DNA from: Kosakonia sacchari
GTDB taxonomy: Bacteria > Pseudomonadota > Gammaproteobacteria > Enterobacterales > Enterobacteriaceae
NCBI GenBank assembly: GCA_900109485.1
Contig: FOAY01000001.1
Location: forward strand, 616,269-680,268
DNA length: 64,000 bases
Direction: 5' to 3'
Part shown: piece after piece, positions 26,908 to 35,237 of the stretch
How the letters are laid out: each line of letters starts with the position of its first letter
Position numbering within the stretch: position 1 is the stretch's first letter
Notes under the pieces: generated by a model
What the model was told of the DNA's origin: nothing
Database searches by the model: none
What the model saw: only the letters and a program-made list of their open reading frames with translations
Made by a program: the position numbers and the translations under genes

Positions 26908-27069
26908 TTAAAGCAACTTAGCTAAAATTTCAGTTACGCGATGATGGTGACCAAACAAGATAGCCTGTAAATCAAGCTGAAATTTGCTCGGCGCACGTAG
27001 CGTCGCGTGCTTTGCAAGAGCATCAGCGTAAAACTGCTGAAGCGCTTTGAGTTGGGAAATGTTCATCAT
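26908..27069 (-). CDS. Small helical protein of unknown function
   Basis: 53 residues from the double ATG at 27069/27066, preceded by GGAGGG, a strong ribosome-binding site; the longer frame to 27186 lacks one. MMNISQLKALQQFYADALAK reads as an amphipathic helix; the C-terminus is AILFGHHHRVTEILAKLL. Own terminator. Function unknown. Confidence 0.55.
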   Translation of the reverse strand: MMNISQLKALQQFYADALAKHATLRAPSKFQLDLQAILFGHHHRVTEILAKLL

Positions 27070-27237
27070 ATCCCTCCATAATTGCAGTTCACGGCCGACA
27101 ATGGATAAGCGAGCATAAAACTGGCTACACCACGAGGACGTGGCTACATTATACCCGAAAAAATATTCTCGTTTCACTTTTGTCACTGTACCGACGTTCT
27201 ATCAGCAGAGCTGGTCCGAATAACCTGAACGTCCAAA

Positions 27238-27252
27238 GAGCGCGGGGTTTAA
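27238..27252. repeat. Shared module leader motif, copy 1
   Basis: GAGCGCGGGGTTTAA, about 170 bases upstream of the small gene at 26908 in the leftward sense. It is the clearest of three similar motifs spaced about 400-450 bases apart. Confidence 0.45.
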
Positions 27253-27390
27253 TGTGAAAATAAACAGCAGAACGCCTATTCTTGGCACAGAGCTGTGTGT
27301 CAGATTAGGTTTAGATCTGTGCCATATCTGTGTCAGGTCAAATCTGAGCTAATACAACTAAACTGCAACTAAACATTGTCTGTATGTTTT

Positions 27391-28632
27391 TCATCCAGCG
27401 AGCCGTATTCCTTTTATCCCCACCTCAATGATAGTTCCGCGATCTGCAGCCATAACGAAGTCAGCCCACCATTGCATCATCGGGCGACGCTGTTCCAGGT
27501 AATCGCTGCGGTTATAAGCACGGCGAACCTCATTCTTATCCACGTGGGCCAATGCAGCCTCAATCACATCAGGCGGAAAACCTTGCTCGTTGAGAGCTGT
27601 ACTGGCAATAGATCGCAAACCGTGTGAAACGAGCACCCCACCAAAACCTGCGCGTTTCAGCGATGCGTTAACGGTTTGACTGTTCATCGGCTGGTTTGGC
27701 TTGATGCGGCTGGGAAAGATAAATTCTCGATTTCCACTTAACGGCTTCATCATCTCCAGTATCGCAATTGCTTCATCTGACAATGGAACAGTATGGTCGC
27801 GGTTCATTTTCATGCGTGCTGCAGGAATCTTCCACTCTCGCGCTTCTATGTCTACCTCTTCCCAGCGAGATTCAGCCGCTTCGGCAGGGCGGGTAATAGT
27901 AAGAAGTTGCCACATGAACAGGCAGCGAGTGGAAAGGCTAATGCTAGCTGTTCGCATTGTCTGCATCAGTTGAGGTAGTTGATCCGGTCGAATGCTTGGC
28001 ATGTTCTTCTTCTGCGGCTTCTCAAAGGCCTTGCCAATGTTGACACTGGGCACCGCATCAATCAGACCTGTATTTTGGGCATAGATCATGACCTCATTGA
28101 TGCGCTGGCACAGGCGACGGACGGTTTCCAATGCTCCTCTGGCCTGAACAGGTTGAACGGCTTGAACCAGTGTATGAGCTTTAATATCTGTAACGCTGAC
28201 GTCGCCAATCGCTGGAAAGACATCTCTTTCAAGAGAGCGCCAGATATCGTCGGCATAGTCCTCTGTCACGCTGGCTTTCTTCACATTCCACCATCGTTCA
28301 GCTACGAGCTGGAAAGTATTGGTTTTAGCTTCAAGCGAACTGCGAAGTTGTTCTTGCTGATGTTCCTGTGGATCGATTTGTTTCGCAAGGAGAGAGCGAG
28401 ACTCTGCCCGATAGTTTCTGGCATCGGCAAGCGTAACTGACGGGTATGGGCCTATGCTCTTTTTCGCACGTTTCTTGGTAACAGGGCGAATGTAGCGAAA
28501 TTGCCAGATTTTACTTCCGCTGGATTTGATGAGTAGCTCAAGGCCATCACCATCATAGAGAACATAGTCCGCTTCTTTGGGTTTGGCTGATTCGATTTCC
28601 TTAACGGATAGAGGTTTGGTTTGTCTTGCCAT
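27391..28632 (-). CDS. intA: P4-type tyrosine integrase of the CP4-57 group
   Basis: 413 residues, intact. An N-terminal DUF4102 arm-binding domain (about 1-95) contains DGDGLELLIKSSGSKIWQFR and YPSVTLADAR. The catalytic domain has TRPAEAAESRW (Arg), HGLRSIASTALNEQGFPPDV (HxxR) and AHVDKNEVRRAYNRSDYLEQ, which carries the Tyr nucleophile. The sequence closely follows CP4-57 IntA, which integrates at the 3' end of ssrA. It lies 200 bases inside an ssrA 3'-end copy, matching the CP4-57 spacing. AlpA may control it. Confidence 0.93.
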   Translation of the reverse strand: MARQTKPLSVKEIESAKPKEADYVLYDGDGLELLIKSSGSKIWQFRYIRPVTKKRAKKSIGPYPSVTLADARNYRAESRSLLAKQIDPQEHQQEQLRSSLEAKTNTFQLVAERWWNVKKASVTEDYADDIWRSLERDVFPAIGDVSVTDIKAHTLVQAVQPVQARGALETVRRLCQRINEVMIYAQNTGLIDAVPSVNIGKAFEKPQKKNMPSIRPDQLPQLMQTMRTASISLSTRCLFMWQLLTITRPAEAAESRWEEVDIEAREWKIPAARMKMNRDHTVPLSDEAIAILEMMKPLSGNREFIFPSRIKPNQPMNSQTVNASLKRAGFGGVLVSHGLRSIASTALNEQGFPPDVIEAALAHVDKNEVRRAYNRSDYLEQRRPMMQWWADFVMAADRGTIIEVGIKGIRLAG

Positions 28633-28650
28633 TGCCGGGTTTCCATAGTT

Positions 28651-28706
28651 TTAGGCACCTCAAAAACAATAAAGCTTTATGAGGTGCCTAACAAGGTGCC
28701 TAAAAG
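28651..28706. promoter_or_regulatory. Integrase arm-type sites and inverted repeat upstream of intA
   Basis: GAGGTGCCTA and AGGTGCCTAAAAG lie in tandem (28681-28706) like the pair at 8532-8555. A further inverted copy, TTAGGCACCTCA (28651-28662), forms a perfect 12-bp inverted repeat with TGAGGTGCCTAA (28680-28691). These are probable integrase arm sites overlapping the intA promoter, which would let integrase repress its own gene. Confidence 0.65.
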
Positions 28707-28756
28707 GTTCGGATTTAATTAGTTGGCATCAGACTTCGCGGGACTAATTCAAGGCA

Positions 28757-28790
28757 CAAAAAAGCCCGCAGGACTTGCGCCGTGCGGGCT
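28757..28790 (-). terminator. ssrA-type terminator carried by the island
   Basis: Read leftward, AGCCCGCACGGCGCAAG then TCCTGCGGGCT is followed by T6. This is the terminator normally found about 60 bases after the tmRNA gene. It directly follows the ssrA 3'-end copy. Confidence 0.8.
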
Positions 28791-28836
28791 CTTAGGACTT
28801 CATCGGATGACTCTGGTAATCACCGATGGAGAATTT

Positions 28837-28875
28837 TGGTGGAGCTGGCGGGAGTTGAACCCGTGTCCGTAATTT
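28837..28875 (-). repeat. Attachment site: ssrA (tmRNA) 3'-end copy
   Basis: On the minus strand this is the last 39 or so bases of tmRNA, including the TPsiC-like GGGTTCAACTCCCGCC and the terminal CCACCA, differing from the usual sequence by about two bases (GTGTCCGTAA for GCGTCCGAAA, read from the plus strand). Only the 3' end is present, so it is an att copy and not the functional gene, which by orientation should lie to the right of the prophage. It separates intA of the island from int of the prophage and could serve both. Confidence 0.85.
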
Positions 28876-28929
28876 AGCAACTAACTGAAATATCACTATT
28901 TATTTTTAGTTATATTTTCTGCGGCTCAT

Positions 28930-30120
28930 TTACGGCTCCTTTCGTGTCCCGCCACCGACCAGCCTGGGTCTTTTTTCCGTGTTACCGTCGTACTCTTTCA
29001 AATACGATCCGTAGTGCCTGAAAAGCATTTCTGGCCCCTTATGCCCCATCTGACCAGCGAGCCAGAAAAGGTTGGCGCCCTGGCTGATATGACGGGTCGC
29101 GAATGTATGCCGGGTTTGATACGGATTTCGATAACGTATGCCTGCCTTTCGCAGTGTCGGCACCCAGGCTTTTTTACGGATAGCGTCAGCGCTTGCCCAG
29201 GGTTTATTTGTTTTCGGATCCTCAAATATTGTTGCGTCCTTCATGAATGTGAACGCTTTCTGTGACGCCAGCACCGCCATAGCCTGCTCGTTAAGTTCTA
29301 CCTTACGTGTACCCGCCTTCGTTTTTGTCCCCTTGATCACCCCTACGACACTGGCGCTCTGAACGTGCGCAGTTTTCCCTATAAAATCGATATCACGCCA
29401 GCGCAGCGCGCAGAGTTCGGAACTCCGTAAACCAGTCTGAATGGCGAACATGAACAGATTTTCCCACTGCTTATTACCGGCTGACGAGAGAAGGGCATCC
29501 ACTTCGGCAGGTGAAAGTGGGTCGACTATATAGTCACTGTCAAAATTGGCTTTATCGCTTTGGTACCGGGAAGCGGTAACCAGTGATACCGGGTTAATCT
29601 GTAAGACACCATCGGTCACCGCCTCATCAAGGGCAGATCGCAAAAAAGAAAGCTGGTTTCTTATAGTCTTCAAAGTCGTTGAACGGTTCTGAATCCACGT
29701 TTTCATCGCGGCCGGTGTTAACTCACTAGCCGGAAATGAATGAAGGTCGCTTAAAGCACTACGGCATTTTTTATAACCGCCAATAGTGGATGGTGATAAC
29801 TTGCGCGTCTCACATATAGAGAGATATTCATCAAGGTACATTTTTATTGTTTTACCAGTTGCTGCATTACCGAATAATTTAAGTCTCGCTGAGCGAGGAA
29901 AATATTCAGCATAAATAAAAGTGCCTCGCTCAATTTTATTATGAATTTCGCCGAGGGTTCTCTCGGCGTATTTCAGGTTTTTATTATTGACTTCCAGATT
30001 TGAAAGTGGCTCGCGACATTTAACCCCCTTATACGTGAAAGTAATATTGATCGTCTCACCCTGGCTATGTTTCCTTACGGTCACCCCGCGCGGGAGTTTT
30101 GGCGACTCTGCCTTGCCCAT
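28930..30120 (-). CDS. int: Prophage tyrosine integrase
   Basis: 396 residues. An N-terminal DUF3596-type arm-binding domain (PKLPRGVTVRKHSQGETINI) is followed by a core-binding SAM-like domain (about 90-180) and the catalytic domain. Catalytic residues: R in GLRSSELCALRWRD, H-x-x-R in YQTRHTFATRHI, late H in AGQMGHKG, and Tyr in FRHYGSYL. Its stop is about 55 bases from the ssrA copy. It overlaps the 3' end of the excisionase gene. It directs integration and, with Xis, excision of the prophage. Confidence 0.92.
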   Translation of the reverse strand: MGKAESPKLPRGVTVRKHSQGETINITFTYKGVKCREPLSNLEVNNKNLKYAERTLGEIHNKIERGTFIYAEYFPRSARLKLFGNAATGKTIKMYLDEYLSICETRKLSPSTIGGYKKCRSALSDLHSFPASELTPAAMKTWIQNRSTTLKTIRNQLSFLRSALDEAVTDGVLQINPVSLVTASRYQSDKANFDSDYIVDPLSPAEVDALLSSAGNKQWENLFMFAIQTGLRSSELCALRWRDIDFIGKTAHVQSASVVGVIKGTKTKAGTRKVELNEQAMAVLASQKAFTFMKDATIFEDPKTNKPWASADAIRKKAWVPTLRKAGIRYRNPYQTRHTFATRHISQGANLFWLAGQMGHKGPEMLFRHYGSYLKEYDGNTEKRPRLVGGGTRKEP

Positions 30121-30287
30121 TTAGCTACCTCACTCAAATCAATCCATCTTTCCTTTACGCCTTCCACTTTCAAAACCTGAATACCCTCAAACCAAACGCC
30201 ACGCTGTAATCGTTTGTTGATGGCCTCTGCCGTTTCTCCAGTTTCTTTGCAATACGTCGAGATGGGAACACAGTCGAGGTTCAGCAT
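30081..30287 (-). CDS. xis: Excisionase-like protein
   Basis: 68 residues. It has a small winged-helix pattern: VPISTYCKETGETAEAINKR, then RGVWFEGIQVLKV and RWIDLSEVAKWAR. Size and position directly upstream of int, overlapping its start by 40 bases, are typical of excisionases. SD GGAG precedes the ATG. It would bend att DNA and direct Int towards excision. Confidence 0.75.
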   Translation of the reverse strand: MLNLDCVPISTYCKETGETAEAINKRLQRGVWFEGIQVLKVEGVKERWIDLSEVAKWARQSRQNSRAG

Positions 30288-30313
30288 AGATTCTCCACAC
30301 CGGCTGCAACCGG

Positions 30314-30583
30314 CTAACTGACTTTATACGCGCAAGACGAGCAGCCATCGCGGGCGCCGTCGTTGCATTTGACACAAATCTTTGGTTCGCTGGTGGCCGT
30401 AGCCAACTGCTTAATGATTCTGGCTGGCACCAGTACCGGCATCGCTATGCGCTGATGCCTGGCCTGATACAGTTCTTCAGCCAGTTCCAGCAGTCTGGCT
30501 TTACAGTCCATAGCTTCGGCGCGCCACCAGAGCATGTCATCACGCAAGCGCCGTTGTCGCCGCAATTTCAGTTTGCTGGGCAT
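30314..30583 (-). CDS. Phage early protein with C-terminal CxxC pairs
   Basis: 89 residues. The N-terminus is very basic (MPSKLKLRRQRRLRDD). The C-terminus has ICVKC and CSSC, enough for one zinc site. Its ATG overlaps the stop of the upstream 48-residue gene (ATGA). Function unknown; common in the left operon of lambdoid prophages. Confidence 0.6.
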   Translation of the reverse strand: MPSKLKLRRQRRLRDDMLWWRAEAMDCKARLLELAEELYQARHQRIAMPVLVPARIIKQLATATSEPKICVKCNDGARDGCSSCAYKVS

Positions 30584-30729
30584 CAGTCGTCATCCTCGTC
30601 CTGATCTGGTTCCTCTAAAGCGTCGCGAAATGCAACCGCTACAACCTTGCCGCCGAAAGCCTCCATGTACGCATGAACTGGAGGCGCTTTACCATCTTCA
30701 AACTCAATGACGAATGTGATTCTTTCCAC
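30583..30729 (-). CDS. Small acidic phage early protein
   Basis: 48 residues from GTG 30729, preceded by GGAGGTGTGAG. Sequence MERITFVIEFEDGKAPPVHA (if the GTG start is read as Met) with an acidic tail. Stop overlaps the next start (ATGA). Unknown function. Confidence 0.55.
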   Translation of the reverse strand: MERITFVIEFEDGKAPPVHAYMEAFGGKVVAVAFRDALEEPDQDEDDD

Positions 30730-30730
30730 C

Positions 30731-31609
30731 TCACACCTCCTGCTCAGGCTTGATATGCAGGCGCGGTTCGCCGTCTTTCGGCTCCGGCCACTGGCGTGCC
30801 ATGTTCACTTTCAGCTTCTCTTCCATCGCCGCAGTAATTTCATCGTCACTGATACCGGCACGGCGCTGAGCATCCCAAAGCAGGAATTGCATATCAGCCC
30901 ACTCGCTTAAATCATCCGGCGCTTCAGCGGCTTCGATCGCTTCTTTCGCCAGGTGTTTAAGCGGGCCTACCGGGCCGACATTGCCAAATGTTACATGTGA
31001 CCACCTTGCGTGCGCACGCCTTACAGCTTCGCGAGGACTTACATAACCGACAGTGGTATCAGACTGATGCTCAGGCGCGGCCGGGGCTGCGGCGAGCATT
31101 GCGTGCCACTGATGGTCTGGACTCCATACGTCAAAATCACCAGATTCCGCCTCTTCGTTGGCTGTGTGGAATGCTTCACGCATTTCAGGAGTAGGCTCAA
31201 CTGGCACCAGCATCCAGCCATCCGGCAACGTGTTAGCCGCCGTTACAGGTTCGGCTTTGAGTTGTTCGGAATTACCGAACGACTGCATGGCGGCGCGGCA
31301 GGCTTGCCAGGAGTGCCATGCCCGATCTATGAATTCGTTGTAGTAACCACCCATTGATGTGCGCTGACCTTCCACATAGCCCTTAGGCTCGTCAGCGTAG
31401 ACACACCACCATTGCTCGAACGATTCGCGTTCATCAGGCACAACCACCGGCGCTGCCGGGCCTGCGGCGCGCTCTGCCAGCAGGGATAGGATGTTGCTGT
31501 GATGAGCAAGACGCAGGTAATGGAACCACTGATCATCTGTGTAGTGCTCAGTCGCTATCACTTCTGCCGCTGCTTTCAGCTTCAGCGCCAGATCGTCGTT
31601 GTTAGTCAT
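30731..31609 (-). CDS. Phage protein with DUF550 (dATP/dGTP pyrophosphohydrolase-like) domain
   Basis: 292 residues. The C-terminal part (about 205-290: HARWSHVTFGNVGPVGPLKH, then EAIEAAEAPDDLSEWADMQF and MARQWPEPKDGEPRLHIK) matches DUF550, a MazG-like all-alpha domain linked to dATP/dGTP pyrophosphohydrolases. The EAxEA...DLxEWAD acidic residues would bind Mg2+. The N-terminal part resembles Ead/Ea22-like phage proteins and is variable. SD GGAGAAGG. Enzyme activity is inferred from the domain only. Confidence 0.75.
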   Translation of the reverse strand: MTNNDDLALKLKAAAEVIATEHYTDDQWFHYLRLAHHSNILSLLAERAAGPAAPVVVPDERESFEQWWCVYADEPKGYVEGQRTSMGGYYNEFIDRAWHSWQACRAAMQSFGNSEQLKAEPVTAANTLPDGWMLVPVEPTPEMREAFHTANEEAESGDFDVWSPDHQWHAMLAAAPAAPEHQSDTTVGYVSPREAVRRAHARWSHVTFGNVGPVGPLKHLAKEAIEAAEAPDDLSEWADMQFLLWDAQRRAGISDDEITAAMEEKLKVNMARQWPEPKDGEPRLHIKPEQEV

Positions 31610-31829
31610 GGCCTTCTCCTGTGTTGCCTTTCACCGCCATATGTGCTCGGATTTGTTTAATCAGTTCTTCTGCATCGACTTCAAAGCGTTCCAGCGTTGA
31701 ACAGCCACCCACCTTATCGCCTGAAATTCGATAGCCGTAATCATCGTTTCCAACGCAAAGCGACAAGCCACCAGATTGGTTGCGCGAAATTTCGACATAC
31801 ACATTGCCCGGGTTTAATTGCTCGCTCAC
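31602..31829 (-). CDS. Phage early protein of unknown function
   Basis: 75 residues, beta-rich first half (NVYVEISRNQSGGLSLCVGN) and helical end. It overlaps both neighbours by a few bases, indicating translational coupling in the left operon. Confidence 0.6.
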   Translation of the reverse strand: MSEQLNPGNVYVEISRNQSGGLSLCVGNDDYGYRISGDKVGGCSTLERFEVDAEELIKQIRAHMAVKGNTGEGHD

Positions 31830-32476
31830 GATTGCACCCCCTTCACCTGCACGGACTGGCGGAGCTGGGCGTTGTGCAATTCAGCAATACGAGCGGTAAC
31901 GTCTGCCCAGGCAAAATGGAGCCGCTCTTTCTGGCGCATGGATAGTGTCTTATCTTTCATCCGCGTTGCGATGCTGTCCGCGTAACTCTGTAAAGGTTCA
32001 GCGCGCAGTTCTGCTATTGCTGCGTCGGTAGCGGGGGCGCGCTGGCGCAGTTTTTCCAGAGCCTCTTCTTGAGTGAGGAACCCATTACCGCCGTCATTGC
32101 TGGTCATGTTGCTGTCGAACCAGGCCTGTAAACCGGCAGGTGTCATATCGTCGGGCATTTCGATAAACGCCTCATCGGTCGTACCTTCCAGCCAGTCGCG
32201 GGCGCTGCGGATATCACCCTGAGAAAGGCAGAGCAGCGCAGCCTGTGCGCCCATCATGGTTTTATGCATCATCCATGACGTATTCAATTCACGGGCCGCA
32301 CCATGCAGGTTAAAGTCACTTTCTGCCGCCAGTTTCTGCGCCTGCTCGCGGGATTCACGGATCACGGCATACTGCACATCAAGGCGATCAGCCATGTCGG
32401 ACATTAACTTCGCTGCTGCTGGTGGCAGGCTAGGCGCTGTAACGCGGGCCTCAGCGATTAATTCTTTGGCGTTCAT
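31826..32476 (-). CDS. Ead/Ea22-type phage early protein
   Basis: 216 residues from the ATG at 32476 (alternative six bases earlier). It is helical with a typical phage pattern: MNAKELIAEARVTAPSLPPA, a central EMPDDMTPAGLQAWFDSN and a coiled C-terminal part. Related proteins fill the lambda ea region; function unknown. ATGA-type overlap with the next gene. Confidence 0.55.
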   Translation of the reverse strand: MNAKELIAEARVTAPSLPPAAAKLMSDMADRLDVQYAVIRESREQAQKLAAESDFNLHGAARELNTSWMMHKTMMGAQAALLCLSQGDIRSARDWLEGTTDEAFIEMPDDMTPAGLQAWFDSNMTSNDGGNGFLTQEEALEKLRQRAPATDAAIAELRAEPLQSYADSIATRMKDKTLSMRQKERLHFAWADVTARIAELHNAQLRQSVQVKGVQS

Positions 32477-33015
32477 GCGCATTTGCGGATCTCCATCAGT
32501 TCGTTAAAGCGGTTCATGAACAGGGCATAGGCCTGTCCTGGGCGAAGCGGACAAATATCGATGACGTCTGACGCCGGAATTCCTTCGAGCACTGACCAGC
32601 GTGTACCGTCGTCGATTTCCAGGTCGCGGCGTTCGGTGGCCAGCATGATGAGGTCAGCACGCTTAACCGCTGGTGAATGCTCACGAGGCAGCCCGTACTT
32701 ATCGCGGATCAGGTCATCTACCATTTGCTCCATACGGCGATAGTCATGAAGGAGCGCTTTCAGCGGCGCGGGCAGGTCCTGCACATAGGCTTCGGCAGCG
32801 TCGTGCATCAGGGCTTCGAAAGCGAATTCAGCGGGAACCAGTTGGCTGCACAGAACCGAGTGCTGAGCCACGCTGTAGAACTCTGGCAGTTGACCGCAAT
32901 ACCGGCAGATATTGGAGAGAGAAGTCGCAATATCTTCGATATCAATGACGTCAACGGTGGCGGTCAGATAGTCAAATTTCTTGCCGGTATAGGTCTGAAT
33001 AAAGGTTTCTTTCAT
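32473..33015 (-). CDS. yfdR: YfdR-like HD-domain phosphohydrolase
   Basis: 180 residues from ATG 33015 after AAGGAGATACAACGC; the longer frame is rejected. HD-domain residues: SVAQHS (H), ALMHDAAEAYVQDLPAPLK (HD), and KRADLIMLATERRDL (D). The sequence closely follows YfdR of the CPS-53 prophage, related to the YfbR 5'-nucleotidases. It probably acts on nucleotides during phage replication. yfdQ and yfdP homologues lie directly upstream. Confidence 0.88.
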   Translation of the reverse strand: MKETFIQTYTGKKFDYLTATVDVIDIEDIATSLSNICRYCGQLPEFYSVAQHSVLCSQLVPAEFAFEALMHDAAEAYVQDLPAPLKALLHDYRRMEQMVDDLIRDKYGLPREHSPAVKRADLIMLATERRDLEIDDGTRWSVLEGIPASDVIDICPLRPGQAYALFMNRFNELMEIRKCA

Positions 33016-33144
33016 TGCGTTGTATCTCCTTTGCGCGCTGCAACGCGCGATTTTTGGATGCAAGAATCCCTCGCCGGGTGGCGATAATTAAATTTATTTC
33101 GCTTCCAGAAATGCCCCGCACCGGGGGCATTTGCAGCAGAGAAA

Positions 33145-33969
33145 TTAAGCGCCGAAGGTGCCGATAAATGTTTCCACGGCGCTATCTTTAAATTTTTCGA
33201 CCAGCAGATCGCGGAATTCGGAGGCCATTTCTTCTTCGTAGGTTTCGAGTTGCGTGATACGAAGGACCAGCACCGGGCTGTCGCTGGCAAGAATGCTCAT
33301 GCGAAGCTTGATGCGGTACTCGGCAAGCCCTTCATAAGGGATGCACTTAAATTCGAACGCCGCCGGCATAATGTCTTTGCTCTTGGCTTCGATGCTTTCC
33401 ATAACAGACCGCTTGCCGCTGAAGTCCTGATCTTCATATTCCGCGCTGCGGATCGCGTCGATCGTAATTTTGCGAACAGCCGCTGCCGCGCGCTTGGCGT
33501 CGATAACTTCGCCGTCGCCATCAAAACCGGTGATGTATTCCGACCAGTCCTCCAGCCATTCGGCCAGTTGTTTCTGGCTGTTGCGATCGCCGTTAATTTT
33601 CAGCAGCGCGGTATAAGGTGAGGTGCGTTTCAGTACCAGAACAGCTTTGTTATCTGCATGACCGGGATTTTCCAGCGTGCCCAGGTTGAATACAGATACC
33701 GCCGCCATGTTGTCAGCATTGATAAAACAGCGGGTGCCTTCAGCAGCGTAGGCACTGGAGTAACGGACGAAATCTTCAATGCTTTGGGTTTCCATTTTCC
33801 CGCGGAAGCGGAACCGGCTGGCGTAAAGCCTTTCCAGACTTTCCACGCCGACATCTTTCGGCAGGGCGACCGCCGGGCAGTCAGCGCCAGCCAGTTTTTC
33901 TTCAACTAACTGGCTCAGAACCATATCGCGGATCTGAGTGATGGCGGTTGAATCGACTTGTTGAGACAT
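33145..33969 (-). CDS. yfdQ: YfdQ-like protein (DUF2303)
   Basis: 274 residues, full length for DUF2303. It contains [38 protein letters not shown] and [20 protein letters not shown], all hallmarks of the family. Function unknown; always in early operons next to YfdP and YfdR. Confidence 0.85.
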   Translation of the reverse strand: MSQQVDSTAITQIRDMVLSQLVEEKLAGADCPAVALPKDVGVESLERLYASRFRFRGKMETQSIEDFVRYSSAYAAEGTRCFINADNMAAVSVFNLGTLENPGHADNKAVLVLKRTSPYTALLKINGDRNSQKQLAEWLEDWSEYITGFDGDGEVIDAKRAAAAVRKITIDAIRSAEYEDQDFSGKRSVMESIEAKSKDIMPAAFEFKCIPYEGLAEYRIKLRMSILASDSPVLVLRITQLETYEEEMASEFRDLLVEKFKDSAVETFIGTFGA

Positions 33970-34006
33970 GGTTTTTCCTTGCGTAAATGGTTAATGACCG
34001 GGCCGG

Positions 34007-34369
34007 TTAGCGCTGGGCCTCGTTTGGCTGACCCTTAAGGGTGAACAGTTGCCCCTGGTCTTCCTGCAATACGGTGAGCTTCCCGCCGCGGTTGACGTAC
34101 ATCGGGGTTTTGGTGGTGTCCTCTTCGGAGGACTTGCCGCGCGGCGTAGGCTTCACGAATGCCAGCTTGTGAACGATCTCAACGCGCTTTTCTTCCATTG
34201 AGTTGCTGAGGCGGGATAAGTCAAAGGTCAGGGTGACTTTCCCTTTGTTGCCATTGTTCAGCACACCCAGGGCAACTTCATTCAATGCTGCTGCCACTTT
34301 GGTTTCGAACACGCCGCCGTCGAGTTCCCCGAAGAAGTCGGGGATATTGGTCAAACGCTCATTATCCAT
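34007..34369 (-). CDS. yfdP: YfdP-like protein
   Basis: 120 residues from the ATG at 34369, with GAGGGTAAGACCG upstream. NIPDFFGELDGGVFETKVAA, KGKVTLTFDLSRL and KTPMYVNRGGKLTVLQEDQG match YfdP. It is 37 bases upstream of yfdQ. Function unknown. Confidence 0.82.
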   Translation of the reverse strand: MDNERLTNIPDFFGELDGGVFETKVAAALNEVALGVLNNGNKGKVTLTFDLSRLSNSMEEKRVEIVHKLAFVKPTPRGKSSEEDTTKTPMYVNRGGKLTVLQEDQGQLFTLKGQPNEAQR

Positions 34370-34382
34370 CGGTCTTACCCTC

Positions 34383-34577
34383 TTAATGGCGGCAGACACC
34401 GCCGGTTAGTATCTCCACACAACACAGGAGAGCATCAGCAAAACCTTCAGTTAGGAAATTGCCCGACGGGATTGGGGAATGAGCCGTCCCGGCGGTGATG
34501 CTCTCTTGTGTTGCGTAAAAAATTGCGGCGCCCTCACGGGAGAGATCAGACGCCGCCAAACGACTACCAGTTGGCAT
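34383..34577 (-). CDS. Possible small phage protein
   Basis: 64 residues (SREGAAIFYATQESITAGTA in the middle). No clear ribosome-binding site precedes the ATG at 34577, and no family is recognised, but the frame runs to 14 bases before yfdP in the same direction. It could be a leader-encoded protein or chance. Confidence 0.3.
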   Translation of the reverse strand: MPTGSRLAASDLSREGAAIFYATQESITAGTAHSPIPSGNFLTEGFADALLCCVEILTGGVCRH

Positions 34578-35237
34578 TTTTATAGTTTGTGGTGGCCGGT
34601 GCTAATCTCCGGCTTACCGATTCCCATCGGCTCATGGTGCATCGTCAACTTTACGCGGCTCACCAAGTACCATTTAAGGCAACTTCCGCTACCGAGCGCA
34701 TCAGCCTGCGCATTCACCACAACTGGAAGCGCACTCCCGTTTATTCACACCTGCCATCCACAACCGATGAGAAGGAGTGCGCTTTCATGTTGTGTGCTGA
34801 CCTTACAGCCAGCGCGGTTGGAATGGTTTCGCAGACACGAAGCTTCACCAACTAGGCGGGATCACCATGAAAGAGCCGCCTCTTTAGCCTTTCACGCTCC
34901 CCATCTTTCCGGGTAGTCAATGCCTTCAGTCGGGCATGCGACCTTCGGTTATCGCTCCGTCGTCAGCGCCACTGTCCAGGACATTTATAAGGACCGTCTC
35001 CAAGTGGTAACTCTTCCAGTCCCGCTAAGCACCGGGCGCGATGCTTAGCGTGAATGGCTGATTTCCTCGTCTCTTCCGAGGTGTCACACCGAATCGCCGC
35101 GATGGTGAGTCGCTTTGTGCATGCCTGGCTTGCACATTCCGGCTACCCGCTTGGGTCAGGGATAATGTCAAGGAAACCCACCGGACCGCTGCGACGCATG
35201 TGCCATACGCCGTACTACTTCATTTCTGGTGACGAAA
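34578..35237. other. Long non-coding PL leader with hairpins
   Basis: About 660 bases downstream of PL contain no convincing gene in the leftward direction. A perfect 8-bp hairpin GCTAAGCA/TGCTTAGC lies near 35024-35049, and other short stems are visible. Lambdoid left leaders carry N/nut or RNA-based put antitermination sites; no N gene is recognised here. A small 33-residue gene sits at its promoter-proximal end. Confidence 0.45.

Noticed and set aside
28837-28875. Complete tmRNA gene
   Set aside because: Only the 3'-terminal part of ssrA is present; integrase-side DNA follows without the tag-peptide or pseudoknot regions.
34479-34916. 145-residue rightward frame in the PL leader
   Set aside because: It runs against the direction of transcription from PL, has no SD and shows low-complexity composition.
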